From: Thiodiazotropha sp040506975
GTDB taxonomy: Bacteria > Pseudomonadota > Gammaproteobacteria > Chromatiales > Chromatiaceae
Assembly (NCBI GenBank): GCA_965211775.1
Contig: OZ242974.1
Span: forward strand, 2,108,001-2,172,000
Direction of reading: 5' to 3'
Length of the DNA stretch: 64,000 nucleotides
Below are positions 55,374-64,000 of the stretch, piece after piece. The notes beneath the pieces are model-generated. The model saw nothing but the letters and a program-made list of their open reading frames with translations. It was not told the DNA's origin and made no database searches. The stretch's first letter is position 1, and each line of letters opens with the position of its first letter. A program made the translations under genes and the position numbers.

Positions 55374-57824
55374 CTACTGGAGCAACACGACAGCGCTGCC
55401 GAGCAGTGAGGCACAGGCTGCCTTGGTCGCTTTTTCGGTACGGTCCGCATCACAGCCGCCGCTGCACCGGGCCAGACCCACACTGCCTGTCAATAGATTC
55501 ATCAGTTCACCCTCGACAAGCGATGGCGAGGGTTGGGTTGTCAGCTGCTCACCCATGAAGCGGCTCATCAATGGAGCGACTACCTGGTTCTGCCAGATGG
55601 AGTTCTGAATGTCATTGGCGTTCGCGTTGAAGTCGAAACCGGGAAACAGCCCGGCCCGCAGAGCCGTGTCGTCGACCAGGGCGCTGCAATACTCAATCGC
55701 CAGTTGCGATACCGCCACCTGATGGGATGAGAGGAAGCCGCTGATTTCTTCCGACGAGGGAAGCTGTTGCCTGATGGTGGTATAGGTGGTCTGCACCGCC
55801 TCCAGGGTGGGACTTACGCCGGTCAGGGACGACATGGTGGCATTGATCTCATCGAAGGTGCGTAATCCGATCAGCGGCGCGGGTTCGCCATCCGCCGGCT
55901 CGGCCGGTGGCAGCACCGCCGGTTCCGAATAGACATTGGTCTGTGTCCCCAAGCGCTCGAATGTCAGGAAAAACTGATCGTTTTCGGCGCCCTTTTCAGA
56001 GGGTATGGTGGTCGCCATATTCGACAGCCGTTGTCCATTGGCGGTGTATTCGCCGTCATTGATGGTGATTGCCAAGCGTGAGTAGGCTTGACCGACGGCC
56101 GCCTCCTTGCCATTGATGCCGATACGCATGCCCTCAAGGGGAATTGAGCCTGGCAGTACGCCTTCATCGAGGCTGATGAATTTAGGCTGACGGAACAGAT
56201 AACTGTAGTTGTCGTACTGACTGACCTCGAGCATCACATAACTCTGTGGCAGATTGACCAGATCGGCGACATTGAACAGCAGGAAATATTTCTCACCCAC
56301 GCCAGCGTCAAAATTCTGTTTGATCTGTTGCGCCGTCAGCGCTCGGTTGTGGATCGCCAGCAGACGTATCTTGCCTGCCCAGGGACGGTCATTGGAGGCC
56401 TCATTTCCCAGCACCAGGGCGTAGCTGTTATCCCAGTCATTCAGATTGCCGGGTTCGGTTCCGTCAAGATCATCGGTAAACACCCCATCCACATAGAGGC
56501 GTCGCCCATTTTCGGGATCGAATGTGGCTACCACGTGTTGTTCCGTTGCCTGCAGATCTTCATCATCGTCAGCGCTGGAGTGGGCCGGTTCGCCATTGCC
56601 GTCGGTAGTGCTGGAGCGGTGCAGATAGTTGTAGTTGTAGAGGGTCTGGCCGAGGGTGAAGTTGCGCGCATCGGTACCGGCGGAGTAGCTGATGATCCGA
56701 GCGGGCCCCTCCTGAGTAACATTCGCGGGGACTACCCATGCCTCTACGGTGTACTCTCCTGTGGCCTGAACCAACTGGGCTATCTTGCTGCTGTCGCCGG
56801 TACTGCCTTGGGCCTTGCCGTCGCTGAAGTCCAAACCCCAACCCTCAACCCAGGTGACATCGCCGCTGATGCTCAGGTTGATCGCGGGGTCGACGCCGCT
56901 GGTGTCGTAGGCGATGTTGCCGCTGCCTGTCTTGAACTCATACAGGGCGACGATGTCGTTCTCCTGCCGGCTGCCTCCGCTGGCGATCGTTCCTTCAGGC
57001 AGGCTCAGGGCGCGGCTAATGACCAGGTCCGGATCGATGGGGGTTGGCGAAATGTTGCCGGCCATCTGATCGATGGCGCTCTCCATCTCCTGAGCATTGT
57101 CACTACAATCATCCCAGCAGTTGTGGAGTTCGATGAGACGCTGCACCAGGCGGGAATTGACCGGCGTATCCAGGTCGATCGAGGTCTTTACTGCGGCATA
57201 GGCGATTTCGCTGTCGGCGGTGGCAAAGTAGGGTGACTGGGGGGCGGCCGCATCCTCGACATGACACTCGGCGCAGTAATCTGTCAGCAACGGGTGCACG
57301 TAGGTTGCAAAAAGGCTGGAATCATCGGGAAAGGATTTGCTTTCGCCGACCACCTTGTTCGGCGGCGGCCCGAGTTCGATTTGTCGTCCACCGCCGGATC
57401 CATCGCCAACCCAGGATTCGATATAGCTGGTGATGATAGTGGCGCAAGCGGTGTCACTGGCCTCCCAGCAGTTATGCCCGTTCGCGACCTTGGTGACCAG
57501 CGATGATTGATCCGGCTCCTCTCTGTCGACATGGGGATTGGCTGCTTCATAGGCTTGATTGACATCGTCCTCGCGCACGAACTGAGGCGCCTGACCTCCC
57601 GTGTTGTGACAGGAGCCGCATCGGTTTTCCCCACGCAGGGGTTCCCATACACTGATCCGAAAACCCTGGATATCGGAGGTGCGCGCGGCCGGCCCTGTAT
57701 AGGTGCTGGTGGTGACCGTGGTGGGCTGCAGCGTCTCGGTGCTCACGCTATCCTGACAGCCCTGCAGTCCGATGACGGCAAACAGTGAGAGGGTGATATG
57801 TAGTGCGTTTTTCCGCTTGCTCAC
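55374..57824 (-). CDS. Dihaem cytochrome c lipoprotein with an embedded LamG domain
   Basis: The 816-residue lipoprotein (lipobox GLQGC, Cys23) has two c-type haem motifs, CGSCH (residues 69-73) and CAECH (184-188), the second in a region typical of planctomycete-type cytochromes. A LamG/concanavalin-like domain follows (about residues 288-520: ALYEFKTGSGNIAYDTSG, YTVEAWVVPANV, LYVDGVF, WAGKIRLLAIHNRALTAQQI), then a C-terminal helical region. GTG start with AGGGG ten bases upstream, four bp after the monohaem gene. Probably an outer-membrane-anchored electron-transfer or binding protein; substrate unknown. Confidence 0.82.
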   Translation of the reverse strand: MSKRKNALHITLSLFAVIGLQGCQDSVSTETLQPTTVTTSTYTGPAARTSDIQGFRISVWEPLRGENRCGSCHNTGGQAPQFVREDDVNQAYEAANPHVDREEPDQSSLVTKVANGHNCWEASDTACATIITSYIESWVGDGSGGGRQIELGPPPNKVVGESKSFPDDSSLFATYVHPLLTDYCAECHVEDAAAPQSPYFATADSEIAYAAVKTSIDLDTPVNSRLVQRLIELHNCWDDCSDNAQEMESAIDQMAGNISPTPIDPDLVISRALSLPEGTIASGGSRQENDIVALYEFKTGSGNIAYDTSGVDPAINLSISGDVTWVEGWGLDFSDGKAQGSTGDSSKIAQLVQATGEYTVEAWVVPANVTQEGPARIISYSAGTDARNFTLGQTLYNYNYLHRSSTTDGNGEPAHSSADDDEDLQATEQHVVATFDPENGRRLYVDGVFTDDLDGTEPGNLNDWDNSYALVLGNEASNDRPWAGKIRLLAIHNRALTAQQIKQNFDAGVGEKYFLLFNVADLVNLPQSYVMLEVSQYDNYSYLFRQPKFISLDEGVLPGSIPLEGMRIGINGKEAAVGQAYSRLAITINDGEYTANGQRLSNMATTIPSEKGAENDQFFLTFERLGTQTNVYSEPAVLPPAEPADGEPAPLIGLRTFDEINATMSSLTGVSPTLEAVQTTYTTIRQQLPSSEEISGFLSSHQVAVSQLAIEYCSALVDDTALRAGLFPGFDFNANANDIQNSIWQNQVVAPLMSRFMGEQLTTQPSPSLVEGELMNLLTGSVGLARCSGGCDADRTEKATKAACASLLGSAVVLLQ

Positions 57825-57828
57825 TGAA

Positions 57829-59022
57829 TCAATCCCCTGCGCAATAGACCGCGGCTTCAGCGAATACGCGTTTCATGTTGTAATCGGTTTTGAAACGGCT
57901 GGTGATCTCCGCGATGCGGTTCCGGTCAGCGCTGTCCACAGGAGGACGCAGACAGACTGCCTGGAAGGCCTTGTCGACCTGGCATTCCGCAAAGGCATGG
58001 GAGTTGGCAAGTTCCTCGCCCATCGATTTGGCGCCCGCACCCGAGCCGGGCAGATTCGGGTCCCAGCCCAACACCGAATTGGGGCCTTCCCGCCAGTAGT
58101 TATCCCAATCGTCATTCGTCGTGACATAGCCGTCCTTGAAGACGCTGCTGTTGATCAGGTACTTGGGTTGCACGCTATCGCGTGTGTAGGCGAGGCGGCC
58201 GGTTTCCGGATCATCGGAATATTCGTAGTTGTAATAGGCATAGGCCTGTGCCAGGGGCGCCATGCCGGCATGACATCCCAAGCAGTTGTTGAACCATACA
58301 CGGCTGTCCCCTCCGGGGCTGCGAGTGGCGTCCTGGCGGATCCGGTCGGAGGCCCGTGTCGGGTCCTTGATCAATTCAAGATCCTTGCATAGATGATTGA
58401 GCATGGTGAAACGGAACATGGCTCGATTGGTACCATCGATAAAGAACGCCCTTGCGGCCGCGCGGGTGGTGATGACACCTGCGGTTCCCTCCGGCGGAAG
58501 CCCGGTCACACTCGACTGGGTGGTTTGCAGCAGCTCATTCTTGAGGTTCAGGCCCAAAGTCTCCATCGCCTCATAGTGGTCGTTACTGCTGTTGGAGTAG
58601 GCCGGTGCGTTGCTGCCGATATAGATGATGTCTGCAGAGAGCAACTGGTTGAAAGGAACATCATCCCTTACCATTCCGATCACAGTGGCGCTGTAGTCAT
58701 TCAGCGGAGCAAAGGGCGTCATCTCCTCGTTGGTCCAGGGAGTGGCCCAGTTCTTCAGTGTGACATTGTAGAAATCGGGATGCTCTGTGGCGATCATGGC
58801 AGCTGCCAATGGATTGCCGTTGGTTTCGATTTCGGTGACCATTTGCGCCAGGATTTCAGTGCCTGGTGGTACCCCGGCTATCCGGTCGTGCATGCGTTTG
58901 GCCTGTTCACGCGGTCCTGCCAATGCGGTGACGGTGAAGAGAGATAGCATAATCAGGATGAAAAACGGCCGTGGCTTTCTAGGAAACGAAATGCTATCTC
59001 TGCATTGGCCATGAAATGACAT
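57829..59022 (-). CDS. Exported monohaem cytochrome-like protein of unknown family
   Basis: The protein is 397 residues from ATG 59022; the ATG at 59046 belongs to the IS end. N-terminal hydrophobic export segment (FFILIMLSLFTVTALA), one haem motif CLGCH in the middle, and no other recognised domain. Two cysteines elsewhere (FAECQVDKAFQAVCL) may form a disulfide. It precedes the LamG cytochrome by four bp on the same strand, so they are an operon. IS copy F sits 17 bp upstream of the start and probably separated the gene from its promoter. Confidence 0.75.
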   Translation of the reverse strand: MSFHGQCRDSISFPRKPRPFFILIMLSLFTVTALAGPREQAKRMHDRIAGVPPGTEILAQMVTEIETNGNPLAAAMIATEHPDFYNVTLKNWATPWTNEEMTPFAPLNDYSATVIGMVRDDVPFNQLLSADIIYIGSNAPAYSNSSNDHYEAMETLGLNLKNELLQTTQSSVTGLPPEGTAGVITTRAAARAFFIDGTNRAMFRFTMLNHLCKDLELIKDPTRASDRIRQDATRSPGGDSRVWFNNCLGCHAGMAPLAQAYAYYNYEYSDDPETGRLAYTRDSVQPKYLINSSVFKDGYVTTNDDWDNYWREGPNSVLGWDPNLPGSGAGAKSMGEELANSHAFAECQVDKAFQAVCLRPPVDSADRNRIAEITSRFKTDYNMKRVFAEAAVYCAGD

Positions 59023-59039
59023 GATGAACGTGCCCCTAA

Positions 59040-60607
59040 CCCGCATGTTTCATCCGTTTTTAAATTTAGCCGGTGATATGGCCAAGCTTGGATGGTTCGC
59101 CCTCACTGGGAACCAAACCTCTATCAAGCCCTGATTTTCCACCCTCCGGGCAGACTCCCCCTTACCCCCATTGTTGATCAACGTGCCGGGGCAGCACTCT
59201 GCCGGGCTATCCCGGCTTGAGTCGTGCCGCCACCTGGAAAAACAGCGCCTGATAGGGATAGGTGCTGGAGAGCAGGAAGCGGATCCGTCGCGTGTTGCGA
59301 ATGATGACCGCCCCGATCTTGAACAGTTTGAGCCGGATCGTGGTCATCTGTGCACGCGCCAGTTCCGTGCCCTTCAGCGCGAGGCGCCGGATGGCCTCCA
59401 TCAGCACATAGGCCAGACTGGACAGCAGTAGACGAAACTGATTGGCCCACCAGTAATGCGCGCTGGTGCGATCGGCGAACAGCCCCAGTTGCTGCTCCTT
59501 GATTCGGTTCTCCATGTCACCACGGGCGCAGTAGAGGTCATCGTAAAGGCGCTGTTTGTCGCCGGCCAGGTTGGTGACGATGAAGCGTGGATTTGGCCCC
59601 TTGTCGGTGACCTCCAGTTTGGCGATCACCTTGCGACGCGTCTTCCAGGTGCTGGCGGCATAGTGAAACTGAAAGAATTCCCGCATCTTCATGCCGGTTC
59701 GCTTCGCCAGTTCCTCAACCCACTGCATGGGCTCACGGATACACCGCAGCAAGGCGTCATTCTTGGCGATGCCCACGATATAGCCCACAGCGTTGCGCTC
59801 GCACCAGCTGAGCATGTGGTGACGGCAAAAGCCGCTATCGCCCCGAAAGATGATACGCACTTCAGGCCAAGCCCGGCGCAGGCGTTTGACCAACAGCGCC
59901 AGAATCGCCCAGGCATGCTTGGGCGCATCGATCCGGCTGGGCCGCAGATAACTCACCAGCAGTTGATCGCCACAAAAGACATACAGGGGCAGGAAGCAGT
60001 AGTGATCGTAGTAGCCGTGAAAGAAGCGGCCTTCCTGGCGGCCATGCACCGGATCATCCGTGGCGTCGAAATCCAGGATCAGCTCATCGGGTGGTGCATC
60101 ATATGAGGCAATGAACTGCTCGAGCAGTAGGTTGTGGACATCAACGGCAACCCGGCGATCGACCCGGTTCTCCAGCCGACAAAGTGTCGACTGGCTGCCC
60201 AGTACCTCCTCGCGTTCGATCGAGCTCTGTAGGGCCGGGTCGGTGCGTAGTGTCTGATGGTCGTTCAGATCTTCATAACCCAGGCAGAGCCCATAGACTC
60301 GCTGGCGCAACAGGCTCAACTGGCTGTGTTCAATATAGCGGGGATCTCGCGGGTCGGGGATGACCGCATCAACCGCCTCGAGCAATCCCAGACGCCTGTC
60401 GATCTCACGCAGCAGCAACACGCCGCCGTCCGAGGTGATATCGCCACCGGAAAACTCGGCTTGAACCTTACGGCGTTTTAGGGCTGGAAAATCAAAGGCA
60501 GTCTGGGTGCAGTTTGTCACAGGCAAAATCCTTTCGATTACAGTGTAAGCGACTGAATTATATCGAAGTATCAGGATTTTGCCTTTTTAATGCGTGAAAT
60601 ATTGGGG
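59040..60607 (-). mobile_element. IS1380-family element, copy F (1568 bp), TSD CTAA
   Basis: Flanked by CTAA at 59036-59039 and 60608-60611. It lies in the divergent promoter region between the leftward cytochrome operon and the rightward HzsA-related gene. Confidence 0.97.
59207..60520 (-). CDS. IS1380-family transposase (copy F)
   Basis: Intact 437-residue transposase with the same GTG start and 5' hairpin; a few silent or non-coding SNPs separate it from copies D and E (for example in the right-end subterminal region near 59097). Confidence 0.95.
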   Translation of the reverse strand: MTNCTQTAFDFPALKRRKVQAEFSGGDITSDGGVLLLREIDRRLGLLEAVDAVIPDPRDPRYIEHSQLSLLRQRVYGLCLGYEDLNDHQTLRTDPALQSSIEREEVLGSQSTLCRLENRVDRRVAVDVHNLLLEQFIASYDAPPDELILDFDATDDPVHGRQEGRFFHGYYDHYCFLPLYVFCGDQLLVSYLRPSRIDAPKHAWAILALLVKRLRRAWPEVRIIFRGDSGFCRHHMLSWCERNAVGYIVGIAKNDALLRCIREPMQWVEELAKRTGMKMREFFQFHYAASTWKTRRKVIAKLEVTDKGPNPRFIVTNLAGDKQRLYDDLYCARGDMENRIKEQQLGLFADRTSAHYWWANQFRLLLSSLAYVLMEAIRRLALKGTELARAQMTTIRLKLFKIGAVIIRNTRRIRFLLSSTYPYQALFFQVAARLKPG

Positions 60608-60611
60608 CTAA

Positions 60612-60914
60612 ATCCATCTTTAGACTAATCTCGAAGCATCCTTCGAGTCTTTGTTTACCATCTCTTTCCTTCTATATCTTGCCCTGTTTTTGTCAATCCA
60701 AAGTGGCGAATACGTGACTTCTGTTTTAACAGTGTGTGAACTCGCGCACTGATTGGTGACTGTGATGAGGTAGACTCTCAAGTCCATGATTTTATTAGTC
60801 GATAGCACGAGTCAATGCTTGTTTTGAATGGTGTTCGATGACATATCCATGGTTAACCACAGATGGGTTATCAGACATGGTCCGATCAGATTTCCCGGAG
60901 GAAGCTAGCTACAG
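60612..60914. other. Intergenic region upstream of the HzsA-related gene
   Basis: About 300 bp between IS copy F and the next gene with no supported ORF. GGAGGAAG at 60897-60904 is the ribosome-binding site of the next gene; its promoter should lie here. Confidence 0.45.
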
Positions 60915-63554
60915 ATGAAACGGGTTGCCGCCATGACGACGTTGCCGGGCCTATGCGCTGCCATGTTCATCCTCGGTTTACAGGGATGCGGCAGTGGCAG
61001 CGGCCAGGAGCAGGATCCGGTTGTCGTGGATTACCCTGTCGCCTATGTGAAGCGGCCGATTACTGAGACAACCAACACGGATATCCGTGTCAGTCAGGTC
61101 AGCGAGGCGGGTGGAGACCTCTATCTGAAGGATTACGCGGCGGGGGGGGCCGAGGAGATCAACCTGACAGGATCGGTAACCGGGGGTGAAGGTGATGTGC
61201 GTGATGTCAGCGCCTCATTCGATGGTAACAAGCTGCTGTTCTCCCTCAGGCTGCCCCTTATCGAGGATGCCGAGCCTGAGGATCAGCCGACATGGAATAT
61301 CTGGGAGTACGACATTCCAGGTCAATCCTTGAGACGTGTCATTATCTCGGATATCACTGCCGAAGATGGCCACGACCGCTTCCCTCAGTATCTGCCCGAT
61401 GGGCGTATCGTTTTCTCTTCCACCAGGCAACGGCTTGCCAAGGCGCGGCTGCTGGACGAGGGCAAACCCCAGTATCTCGCCATGGAGAGATCGGTTGATG
61501 AGCCGGCCATGGTTCTCCACGTCATGAACAGCGATGGCACCGATATCACCCAGATCTCGTTCAATCGCAGCCATGACTTCTCTCCCAGCGTGCTTGCCGA
61601 TGGTCAGATTGTGTTCAGCCGTTGGGACAATGCGGACGGCAACGATGCCATCCATCTCTATCGCATGAATCCGGATGGCACCGAGTTGGAGCTGTTGTAT
61701 GGATTGAACAGCCATGATTCGGGAACCGGGGGCGGTACGGTGCAGTTCTTGCGCCCGATCGAGATGCCGGATGGTCGTATTCTGGCGTTGCTGTTACCCT
61801 TCGACGGTACCGATGAGGGTGGCGACCTTGTTTACATAGACAGCGCCAGCTATGTGGATAATGATCAGCCCACCTGGGAAAACGCGGGCCTGACGGGCCC
61901 GGCGCAGACCCGGGCGACCACACTTCAGGTCACCACCGATGGCAGTCTGTCGAGCGGTGGACGGTTACGCAGCGCCTACCCGCTGTTTGACGGAACGGAT
62001 CGGATGGTCATCAGCTGGAGCCAGTGCCGAGCGCTGGAGGATGATATTATCGTTCCCTGCACCGAGGAGCGTCTTGCCAATCCCGATACCGAAGCGGCGC
62101 CGCCGCTCTACAGCCTTTATATCTATGACGGCGATACGCAGACCCAGCAACCGATCGTCAAGCCGCAAGAGGGCGTCATCTACACCGATGCCGTGATCGC
62201 TGTGGCGCGTGCCGTTCCGACGATCCGGCATGACAAAACCGCGGGTATCGATCTTGACCCGACCCTGGTGTCGGACAAGGCCGGCCTGCTGCAGATACGC
62301 AGTGTCTACGACCTGGACGGCGTGGATGCGGCCGATCCCGATATACCAACCCTGGCCGATCCCGCCCAGACCCGGGCGGATCAACGTCCGGCAAGGTTTC
62401 TGCGCCTCATAAAGCAGGTGGCGATCCCCGATGATGATGTGCTCGAGTTATCAAACAGCGCGTTTGGCGCGACCGCGCAGTTCGGTATGCGTGAGGTGAT
62501 CGGCTATGCGCCGATCGAACCCGATGGTTCCGTGCAGGTGAAGGTGCCGGCGAATGTCCCCGTCAGTTTCGGCATACTCGATGCTAATGGACGACGCATC
62601 GATCAACCACATGGCTTCTGGCTCCAGTTCAGACCGGGAGAGGTTGTGAGTTGCGGTGGCTGCCATGCTGCTGACAGCCCGCTTCCCCATGGCAGACTGA
62701 GTGCCGCGCCACCCAGTGTCTATAACGGCAGTACAGGTAGCGGTCTGCCATTCCCGAATGCCAATCCGGAGCTGTGGAGCGATTTCGGAGAGACCATGGC
62801 GCAGACACGCAACCGTCTGCAATGCAGAGCCGGCGCTTGTAATCCAACCCTGGACCTGCTGTTCACCGATGTCTGGACGGATCCGGCCATGAGAGCGCCT
62901 GATACGGAATTCAGCTATCGGTATGCCGACCTGGAGACAGCGTCGCCCCTGAGTGACGCAGCCTGTAGCGGCAACTGGAATGTGTTCTGTCGTTCCATCA
63001 TACATTACGAACAACATATCCATCCGTTATGGTCTCTGCCACGACCGGTATTCGATGCCTCCGATACCCAGATCGACGATCATACCTGCACGCTCTGCCA
63101 TGACGCGGACGACAATGGGGTGACCGTGTTGCCGGATGCCCAGCTGGATCTGAGTGATGGCCCATCCGAAGATGAGCCGGACCACTTCGCGGCCTATCGG
63201 GAGTTGCTTTTACCGGATAATATGCAGCAGGTCGTGGACGGTCTTCTGGTTGATATTCTGCTGCCGCAAACGGATGAAAACGGCCAACCGCTGTATGAAA
63301 CCGATGACAACGGTGAACTGGTCCTGGATGGATCAGGCAATCCTGTTCCGCTGCCTGATGCGCCGGTACCGGTGCCGGGAGGACCCTCGATGGAGGCGGG
63401 CTCGGCAAATAATGGCCGCTTCCTTGGACTGTTTGATTCAGGTGGCGTGCATGCGGGTTATCTGAGTGACGCGGAGAAAAGACTGATAGCTGAATGGCTC
63501 GACATAGGCGCACAGTATTACAATGACCCTTTCATGGCACCACTGGATGAGTGA
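60915..63554 (+). CDS. HzsA-related lipoprotein: PD40 beta-propeller plus dihaem region
   Basis: The 879-residue lipoprotein (lipobox GLQGC, Cys25) begins with WD40/PD40-like propeller blades (DGRIVFSSTRQ, LHVMNSDGTDITQISF, ADGQIVFSRWDN, YRMNPDGTELELLYG). A region resembling the middle domain of the hydrazine synthase alpha subunit follows (EPDGSVQVKVPANVPVSF, HGFWLQFRPGEVVSCGGCH), with haem motifs CGGCH (580-584) and CTLCH (725-729). The relatives outside anammox bacteria have no known activity, so hydrazine synthesis should not be assumed. It overlaps the next gene (GTG in GAGTGAG). Probably the outer-surface partner of the leftward cytochromes across copy F. Confidence 0.82.
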   Translation: MKRVAAMTTLPGLCAAMFILGLQGCGSGSGQEQDPVVVDYPVAYVKRPITETTNTDIRVSQVSEAGGDLYLKDYAAGGAEEINLTGSVTGGEGDVRDVSASFDGNKLLFSLRLPLIEDAEPEDQPTWNIWEYDIPGQSLRRVIISDITAEDGHDRFPQYLPDGRIVFSSTRQRLAKARLLDEGKPQYLAMERSVDEPAMVLHVMNSDGTDITQISFNRSHDFSPSVLADGQIVFSRWDNADGNDAIHLYRMNPDGTELELLYGLNSHDSGTGGGTVQFLRPIEMPDGRILALLLPFDGTDEGGDLVYIDSASYVDNDQPTWENAGLTGPAQTRATTLQVTTDGSLSSGGRLRSAYPLFDGTDRMVISWSQCRALEDDIIVPCTEERLANPDTEAAPPLYSLYIYDGDTQTQQPIVKPQEGVIYTDAVIAVARAVPTIRHDKTAGIDLDPTLVSDKAGLLQIRSVYDLDGVDAADPDIPTLADPAQTRADQRPARFLRLIKQVAIPDDDVLELSNSAFGATAQFGMREVIGYAPIEPDGSVQVKVPANVPVSFGILDANGRRIDQPHGFWLQFRPGEVVSCGGCHAADSPLPHGRLSAAPPSVYNGSTGSGLPFPNANPELWSDFGETMAQTRNRLQCRAGACNPTLDLLFTDVWTDPAMRAPDTEFSYRYADLETASPLSDAACSGNWNVFCRSIIHYEQHIHPLWSLPRPVFDASDTQIDDHTCTLCHDADDNGVTVLPDAQLDLSDGPSEDEPDHFAAYRELLLPDNMQQVVDGLLVDILLPQTDENGQPLYETDDNGELVLDGSGNPVPLPDAPVPVPGGPSMEAGSANNGRFLGLFDSGGVHAGYLSDAEKRLIAEWLDIGAQYYNDPFMAPLDE

Positions 63555-64000
63555 GTTTGAGACTTCTTAGGTTAAAGCGGTACCTGTGGACGAGCTGGCT
63601 GTTGATCTGGCTGATACCCGCAACCAGTGCGGGAGAAGGGGAGTATCAACGGGTCCAGGTGACAGCCCCCTATATTGAAATGCATACCGGGCCGGGGCGT
63701 TCCTATCCCATCGTATACGTCGTGGAAAGGACGGAGTGGGTCGAGGTTCGAAGGCGCCGTACGGATTGGTTTCAGGTTTACACGCGTCGCGGTCGTTCTG
63801 GTTGGGTCAGCCTGGAGCAGATGCGACAGACTCAAACAGCGGATGGTGAACGGCTCGTGCTGGCCGGCTATACACAGGATGATTTCAGGGACCGGGAGTG
63901 GGAATTCGGTTTTTATGGCGGCGACATGGAGGGCGCCACACTGCTTGGTTTATATGGTGGTTACTCGTTCAATGAAAATCTCTCCGCTGAGCTCAGTCTG
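63551..64000 (+). CDS. SH3-domain outer-membrane-type protein (3' partial)
   Basis: GTG 63551 overlaps the previous stop; 150 codons are visible before the window ends. Signal peptide (YLWTSWLLIWLIPATSAG), a bacterial SH3-like domain (VTAPYIEMHTGPGRSYPIV, WFQVYTRRGRSGWVSL), then strands suggesting the start of a beta barrel (WEFGFYGGDMEGATLLGLYGGYSF). Translational coupling to the HzsA-related gene suggests it helps export or anchor that protein. Confidence 0.75.
   Translation, partial: MSLRLLRLKRYLWTSWLLIWLIPATSAGEGEYQRVQVTAPYIEMHTGPGRSYPIVYVVERTEWVEVRRRRTDWFQVYTRRGRSGWVSLEQMRQTQTADGERLVLAGYTQDDFRDREWEFGFYGGDMEGATLLGLYGGYSFNENLSAELSL

Noticed and set aside
60915..63554. Genuine hydrazine synthase alpha subunit
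   Set aside because: Only the middle region and haem motifs resemble HzsA; the beta and gamma subunits and other anammox genes are absent, so it is called HzsA-related only.

Overview
The window looks like a gammaproteobacterial chromosome. Support comes from a ycbB/ycbK-type pair (L,D-transpeptidase next to a Tat-exported DUF882 protein), psd, queA, tgt, lgt, a VPLPA-CTERM surface protein and many TPR/lipoprotein genes. The mixture of ordinary housekeeping genes, c-type cytochromes, a sulfurtransferase and very dense insertion sequences would suit a sulfur-cycle or host-associated lineage of the Chromatiales/Sedimenticola kind; that placement is inference only. No CRISPR array, prophage or replication origin was seen.

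Layout. 1-2.4 kb: cell-wall genes (5'-partial L,D-transpeptidase, a 180-bp MITE-like repeat, YcbK-like peptidase). 2.5-3.7 kb: arsR-arsM. 3.8-7.3 kb: minus-strand operon aminotransferase - sulfurtransferase - SCO-like protein - psd. 7.7-12.6 kb: a lipoprotein gene with an in-frame TGA, an ExeA-like ATPase cut off by an IS1595-family element, and a VPLPA-CTERM protein. 12.8-17.6 kb: four-gene minus-strand operon (Sel1-like membrane protein, vWA protein, ABC ATPase, ABC permease) resembling the TagST/PpkA accessory module of type VI secretion but with no T6SS genes beside it. 18.6 kb: tRNA-Leu(CAA). 18.7-22.5 kb: a GGDEF-EAL gene split by an IS. 22.5-27.2 kb: hydrolase, queA, tgt and a VOC-CBS fusion. 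27.7-35.4 kb: operon of an ATP-grasp/M20-peptidase fusion, a gamma-glutamyltransferase and an N-formylglutamate amidohydrolase, the last two each hit by an IS1380-family element. 35.7 kb: apbE. 36.8-45.7 kb: nine-gene minus-strand operon (AgmX-C domain protein, two ExbD/TolR, one TolQ/ExbB, small periplasmic protein, TPR lipoproteins, coiled-coil protein) resembling the core of the Myxococcus Agl-Glt energy-transduction machine. 47-49 kb: DUF3187 protein and lgt. 50.6-64 kb: exported cytochrome cluster (Tat protein, LamG cytochrome lipoprotein, monohaem protein, HzsA-related beta-propeller cytochrome, SH3/outer-membrane protein running off the window).

Mobile DNA dominates the accessory layer. 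Six almost identical 1568-bp IS1380-family copies are bounded by exact 4-bp duplications (CTAA, CTAG or TTAG); one of them is inserted inside another. A seventh, diverged 1560-bp relative interrupts the gamma-glutamyltransferase. Two 1029-bp IS1595-family copies are present: one has a perfect 8-bp duplication, the other has none and joins two unrelated flanks. Removing each IS and one copy of its duplication restores three broken genes in frame (GGDEF-EAL, gamma-glutamyltransferase, N-formylglutamate amidohydrolase), which confirms the boundaries. The IS1380 elements carry a 5' hairpin that buries the transposase ribosome-binding site, conserved in the diverged relative by wobble pairing.

Best candidates for undescribed biology are the nine-gene ExbBD/AgmX/TPR operon (with an Asp-to-Asn change in one ExbD), the ATP-grasp-M20/GGT/N-formylglutamate amidohydrolase operon, and the LamG/HzsA-like cytochrome cluster.
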